Shown: piece by piece, positions 22,450 through 26,514 of the stretch | Position numbering within the stretch: the first letter of the stretch is position 1 | How the letters are laid out: every line of letters begins with the position of its first letter | Assembly: GCF_000972385.1 (NCBI RefSeq) | Contig: NZ_JXTE01000089.1 | Location: forward strand, 1-26,514 | DNA: 26,514 bases | Reading direction: 5' to 3' | DNA from: Streptomyces sp. WM6386 | Lineage (GTDB): Bacteria > Actinomycetota > Actinomycetes > Streptomycetales > Streptomycetaceae | Notes under the pieces: model-generated | What the model was told of the DNA's origin: nothing | Databases searched by the model: none | Seen by the model: only the letters and a program-made list of their open reading frames with translations | Translations under genes and position numbers: made by a program

Positions 22450-22469
22450 CTCGTCTGAGAGGCAGATCG

Positions 22470-22491
22470 CTGGGCCGTCCCTGGGCCGTCC
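22470..22491 (+). repeat. Tandem 11-bp repeat beside the att-like core
   Basis: CTGGGCCGTCC occurs twice head to tail (22470-22480 and 22481-22491), 20 bases from the tRNA-like palindrome. Short direct repeats near a core site are the usual form of integrase arm-binding sites, though chance duplication is possible. Confidence 0.5.
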
Positions 22492-22553
22492 GACGCCCCC
22501 GAGGTCACTCGACGACAACCGACAGTGACAGTCGATCTACAGCCGCCGACGAC

Positions 22554-22571
22554 GAACCCCCAGGTCACAGC
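22554..22571 (+). repeat. Right copy of the island-flanking direct repeat
   Basis: GAACCCCCAGGTCACAGC, 16 of 18 identical to 21448-21465 in the same orientation, about 95 bases before the ettA start. Confidence 0.5.
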
Positions 22572-22666
22572 CCCCCAGCCAAACGGGTTACCACCCGAGG
22601 GTGGACGTCAGGCAAGATGGGGTGTATCTGCCCACTGCCAGATTTCAAGCTGCCGGACGGTTTCTC

Positions 22667-24331
<1,665 letters not shown>

Positions 24332-24337
24332 TCGATC

Positions 24338-24751
24338 TTGCGCCACATCTACCACTGCCCGCTGCGCTGGGCGGACATGGACGCGTACGGCCACGTCAAC
24401 AACGTGGTCTTCCTCCGCTACCTGGAGGAAGCCCGTATCGACTTCCTGTTCCGCCCGGAGAAGGACTTCAAGCAGGGGTCCGTGGTGGCGCGCCATGAGA
24501 TCGACTACAAGCGCCAGCTCGTCCACCGGCACACGCCCGTGGACATCGAGCTGTGGGTGACCGAGATAAGGGCGGCGTCCTTCACCATCTCCTACGAGGT
24601 GAAGGACGGCGCCGAGATCTACGTACGCGCCTCGACGGTCATCGTGCCGTTCGACTTCGAGACGCAGAGGCCGCGTCGGATCACCTCCGAGGAGCGGGAG
24701 TTCCTGGAGGAATACCGGGATGACGACGAGGAGGAGGCCGTCGCCGCATGA
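24338..24751 (+). CDS. 4HBT-family acyl-CoA thioesterase
   Basis: 137 residues, TTG start six bases after the ettA stop. The hotdog-fold signature is RWADMDAYGHVNNVVFLRYL and EEARIDFL, with the catalytic Asp near residue 15 and the GHVNN loop. HEIDYKRQLVHRHTPVDIEL, the core strands and an acidic tail (EEYRDDDEEEAVAA) follow. It should hydrolyse acyl-CoA or acyl-carrier thioesters in the cytoplasm; the chain is unknown. Its stop region overlaps the next gene (ATGA). It is probably co-transcribed with ettA, without an obvious functional reason. Confidence 0.88.
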   Translation: MRHIYHCPLRWADMDAYGHVNNVVFLRYLEEARIDFLFRPEKDFKQGSVVARHEIDYKRQLVHRHTPVDIELWVTEIRAASFTISYEVKDGAEIYVRASTVIVPFDFETQRPRRITSEEREFLEEYRDDDEEEAVAA

Positions 24752-25416
24752 CGGTGCTCCACCTAGCCGACGAGGGGGAGGCGGCGGATCTCGCGGCCTT
24801 CCTCTCCAGGCTGCTCCACTACGACCGTGGGGCCGCGGTGCGTCTGCAGGCGGCCGGTACCGCGCTCGCCGTCTTCGGGCGGCCGCCGTCCTTCGAGGTG
24901 CTGGCGATCCGCGCGGTGCGGCTGGCGAAGCCGTACGAGAACGGGCTGGACGCCACGCTCGATGTGACCGTGTCCGCCGGGGAGTTGCTCGAGTCCGTCG
25001 ATGAGACGGGCGCGACGGCCGTCGTACCGGGGGCAGTCACCGGGCCGCCGTGGGCCGGGGTGCTGCCGCCCCGTGGCGGGTGGCGGCCGGTGCCGGGGTT
25101 GCCCGCGCCCGAGGCGCTGCGGGCGATGGTCGGTGCGGGGGTCGCCGAATTCCGGGACCGTACGGGGGAGTTGACGGCCGAGCAGCGTACGCGAGCCGAA
25201 CTCGACCGGATCGGGCGGGAGATCTGGTCCCGGACGGTCGGGGACACGCATCTTCCGGTGCGGGCCGTGCACGCGGCGCAGTCGCTCGGGTTCCTGCGCG
25301 CCGCCGGGGAGTTGGCGTTGCTCTCCTCCGGTGCGTGGCTGCGGCTTCGTACGCCCTACGGGTCCATCGCCGTACGGCGGGCGGGACTTGGGGCGCTGGA
25401 CGTCAGCGTGCGCTGA
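24748..25416 (+). CDS. Conserved actinobacterial hypothetical protein
   Basis: 222 residues, ATG overlapping the thioesterase stop by four bases. It has no signal peptide, membrane span or motif I can name. The N-terminal part (VLHLADEGEAADLAAFLSRL, YDRGAAVRLQAAGTALAVFG, FEVLAIRAVRLAK) looks alpha/beta. A Pro/Gly-rich middle (GVLPPRGGWRPVPGLPAPEA) and a helical C-terminal part (ELDRIGREIWSRTV, AVHAAQSLGFLRAAGELALL) follow, ending in strands (WLRLRTPYGSIAVRR). GC3 is high and even, so it is a real gene. Tight coupling to the thioesterase suggests a shared process. It converges on the ABC ATPase gene with 31 bases between. Confidence 0.8.
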   Translation: MTVLHLADEGEAADLAAFLSRLLHYDRGAAVRLQAAGTALAVFGRPPSFEVLAIRAVRLAKPYENGLDATLDVTVSAGELLESVDETGATAVVPGAVTGPPWAGVLPPRGGWRPVPGLPAPEALRAMVGAGVAEFRDRTGELTAEQRTRAELDRIGREIWSRTVGDTHLPVRAVHAAQSLGFLRAAGELALLSSGAWLRLRTPYGSIAVRRAGLGALDVSVR

Positions 25417-25447
25417 GCGTCGTAACCCTCGGACGGCGTCCTGACCC

Positions 25448-26410
25448 TCAGTCGCGGTCGCTGTCGTCCGGCCATACGCCGATGTGGTCCGTTTCCAGTT
25501 CCAGTGCCACTCGGTCGCGCATGCCCAGGGTCTCCGTGTACTCGGCGGGGAGCTGGAGGCGGCCGGCCCGGTCGAGCATGGCGTACTCGCGCGCCACGAC
25601 CGTCTCGTGGCCCGTCGTCGCGTCCACCTCGCTGCGGCGCAGGACCTCCGTGGAGGTGCGGCCGTCCCGGATGGCCACCGTGCGGCGGACCTCGCTCGCC
25701 ACCGCCTGGTCGTGGGTGACGATGACGACCGTCGTGCCGAGGTGTTCGTTGGCGGTGCGGAACGCGGCGAAGATCTGTTCCGCGGTGTGGGAGTCGAGTT
25801 CGCCGGTGGGTTCGTCGGCGAGCAGGACGGCGGGGGAGTTGGCGAGGGCCACGGCTATCGCCACGCGTTGCTGCTGGCCGCCGGACATCTGGTTCGGGTG
25901 GCGGTCCCGGCAGTCGGCTATACCCAGCAACTCCAGGAGTTCCAGAGCGCGTTCGGTCTGAGCCTTGCGGGCTTTGCGGGTGGTCCCGGTGGCCAGTTGC
26001 ATCGGGAGGGTGATGTTCTGGGCGGCGGTCAGGTAGGGGAGAAGATTGCGGGCCGTCTGCTGCCACACGAAGCCGACCGTCCTGCGGCGGTAGGCGAGGC
26101 GGTCCTTCGGGGTCATCGCCAGGAGGTCGTGGTCGGCCACGCGGGCCGCGCCGGCGGTGGGGGTGTCGAGGCCGGCGAGGATGTTCATGAGGGTGGACTT
26201 GCCGCTGCCGGACGCGCCCACCAGGGCCATGAGTTCGCCGTCGCGGACGAGGAGGTCCAGGCCCTGCAGGGCCTGGACCTCTATGCCGTCAGTGGTGAAG
26301 ACGCGGACCAGGCGGTCGCAGGTGATGAGGGCGTCGTGACCGTAGGTGGGGGCGTTGCGGGCCGTGGTGGCGCGGGTGGTCAGGTCCGCGAGGGTGGGGT
26401 TGGTGGTCAC
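25448..26410 (-). CDS. ABC transporter ATP-binding protein (LolD/MacB type) with C-terminal extension
   Basis: 320 residues from a GTG start. Motifs: Walker A GASGSGKST, Q-loop VGFVWQQTARNLLPYLTAAQ, signature MSGGQQQRVAIAVALA, Walker B AVLLADEPTGELD and H-loop VIVTHD. These fit ATPases that pair with FtsX/MacB-type permeases. After the ATPase core it continues for about 65 residues with AREYAMLDRAGRLQLPAEYT and LGMRDRVALELETDHIGVWP, which resembles an AbrB/SpoVT-type swapped-hairpin strand pattern. Start choice: GTG at 26410 has GAGGAG at good spacing and overlaps a small upstream ORF (GTGA). An ATG at 26476 is possible, but its codons have poor GC3. Confidence 0.88.
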   Translation of the reverse strand: MTTNPTLADLTTRATTARNAPTYGHDALITCDRLVRVFTTDGIEVQALQGLDLLVRDGELMALVGASGSGKSTLMNILAGLDTPTAGAARVADHDLLAMTPKDRLAYRRRTVGFVWQQTARNLLPYLTAAQNITLPMQLATGTTRKARKAQTERALELLELLGIADCRDRHPNQMSGGQQQRVAIAVALANSPAVLLADEPTGELDSHTAEQIFAAFRTANEHLGTTVVIVTHDQAVASEVRRTVAIRDGRTSTEVLRRSEVDATTGHETVVAREYAMLDRAGRLQLPAEYTETLGMRDRVALELETDHIGVWPDDSDRD

Positions 26411-26469
26411 TGGGGGCTCCTCGGGTCGTCGGCCGGGGTGAGGCGGGGCGGGTTGTTCCGGCGGTTCAT
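26407..26469 (-). CDS. 20-codon coupled ORF between two ABC-operon genes
   Basis: Reads MNRRNNPPRLTPADDPRSPQ. Its ATG overlaps the stop of the upstream gene (ATGA) and its stop overlaps the GTG of the ATPase gene (GTGA). Every sense codon after the ATG ends in G or C, unlike the competing frame that would extend the ATPase gene. It holds the GAGGAG ribosome site of the next gene. It may only relay ribosomes (translational coupling); the peptide is Pro/Arg/Asn-rich with no membrane or export signal. Confidence 0.4.
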   Translation of the reverse strand: MNRRNNPPRLTPADDPRSPQ

Positions 26470-26514
26470 CTCGCATCCCCCGCCCTCAGCTCCCCCACCG
26501 ACGGCACCATCACC
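26466..26514 (-). CDS. C-terminal end of an upstream gene (partial)
   Basis: The last 15 codons read VMVPSVGELRAGDAR then TGA, with nearly all codons ending in G. The rest is outside the window. By position it is probably another component of the ABC transporter operon, but nothing in these residues identifies it. Confidence 0.55.
   Translation of the reverse strand, partial: VMVPSVGELRAGDAR

Larger units (their letters stand above)
22286..22666. other. Gene-poor stretch with att-like sequences before ettA
   Basis: No convincing gene is seen. It contains the tRNA-Arg-like palindrome (22425-22449), an 11-bp tandem repeat (22470-22491) and the right copy of the island-flanking repeat (22554-22571). 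The ettA promoter must lie in the last 90 or so bases, but no clear -35/-10 pair stands out. Confidence 0.5.

Overview
The window comes from a high-GC actinomycete, almost certainly a Streptomyces. The evidence is strong G/C bias at codon position 3, frequent GTG and TTG starts, ATGA/GTGA gene overlaps, two short chaplins, a melC1-melC2 tyrosinase pair, a dynamin-like pair next to a second ssb gene, and a LAxTG sortase substrate. From memory, without a search, the gene order resembles the S. coelicolor region that carries chpF, melC1/melC2, chpG and ssbB.

Layout. (1) 69-5777, minus strand: a tightly coupled exopolysaccharide operon of a secreted protein, a GT4 glycosyltransferase, a WbaP-type initiating phosphoglycosyltransferase, a Wzy/O-antigen-ligase-like membrane protein and a disordered repeat protein whose frame appears to break near the window edge. 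(2) 5986-11561: a surface-coat locus. Two disulfide-type chaplins (chpF plus strand, chpG minus strand) with matching BldN-like promoters bracket three small low-complexity secreted proteins, a DUF5949-like protein overlapping a VKOR-type disulfide oxidase, and the tyrosinase operon. Most units end in strong hairpins. (3) 11668-14925: a DUF2087 regulator-like protein converging on a D-2-hydroxyacid dehydrogenase, then a less GC-rich pair encoding a lipoprotein and an I36-like six-cysteine secreted protein. (4) 15165-15240: tRNA-Arg(TCT), minus strand. (5) 15562-19727: two dynamin-like GTPases and an SSB, fitting a sporulation septation and chromosome-segregation module. (6) 19976-21382: a sortase-anchored thioester-domain surface protein. 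(7) 21448-22666: a small island with an Imm32-like protein, a zinc-ribbon-like protein and a possible one-TM protein. Imperfect direct repeats flank it, and its right edge holds a palindrome sharing 21 bp with the tRNA-Arg anticodon arm, which looks like an integrase attachment-site relic. (8) 22667-25416: ettA (TTG start), a 4HBT thioesterase (TTG start) and a conserved hypothetical. (9) 25448-26514, minus strand: an ABC ATPase with an unusual C-terminal extension, preceded by a 20-codon coupled ORF and the last codons of another gene.

The shared theme of regions 1, 2, 5 and 6 is making and coating aerial hyphae and spores: polysaccharide, amphipathic chaplins, disulfide formation, melanin, covalent wall adhesins and septation. 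The least described parts are the secreted low-complexity proteins between the chaplins, the VKOR link to chaplin disulfides, and the tRNA-derived attachment-site relic.
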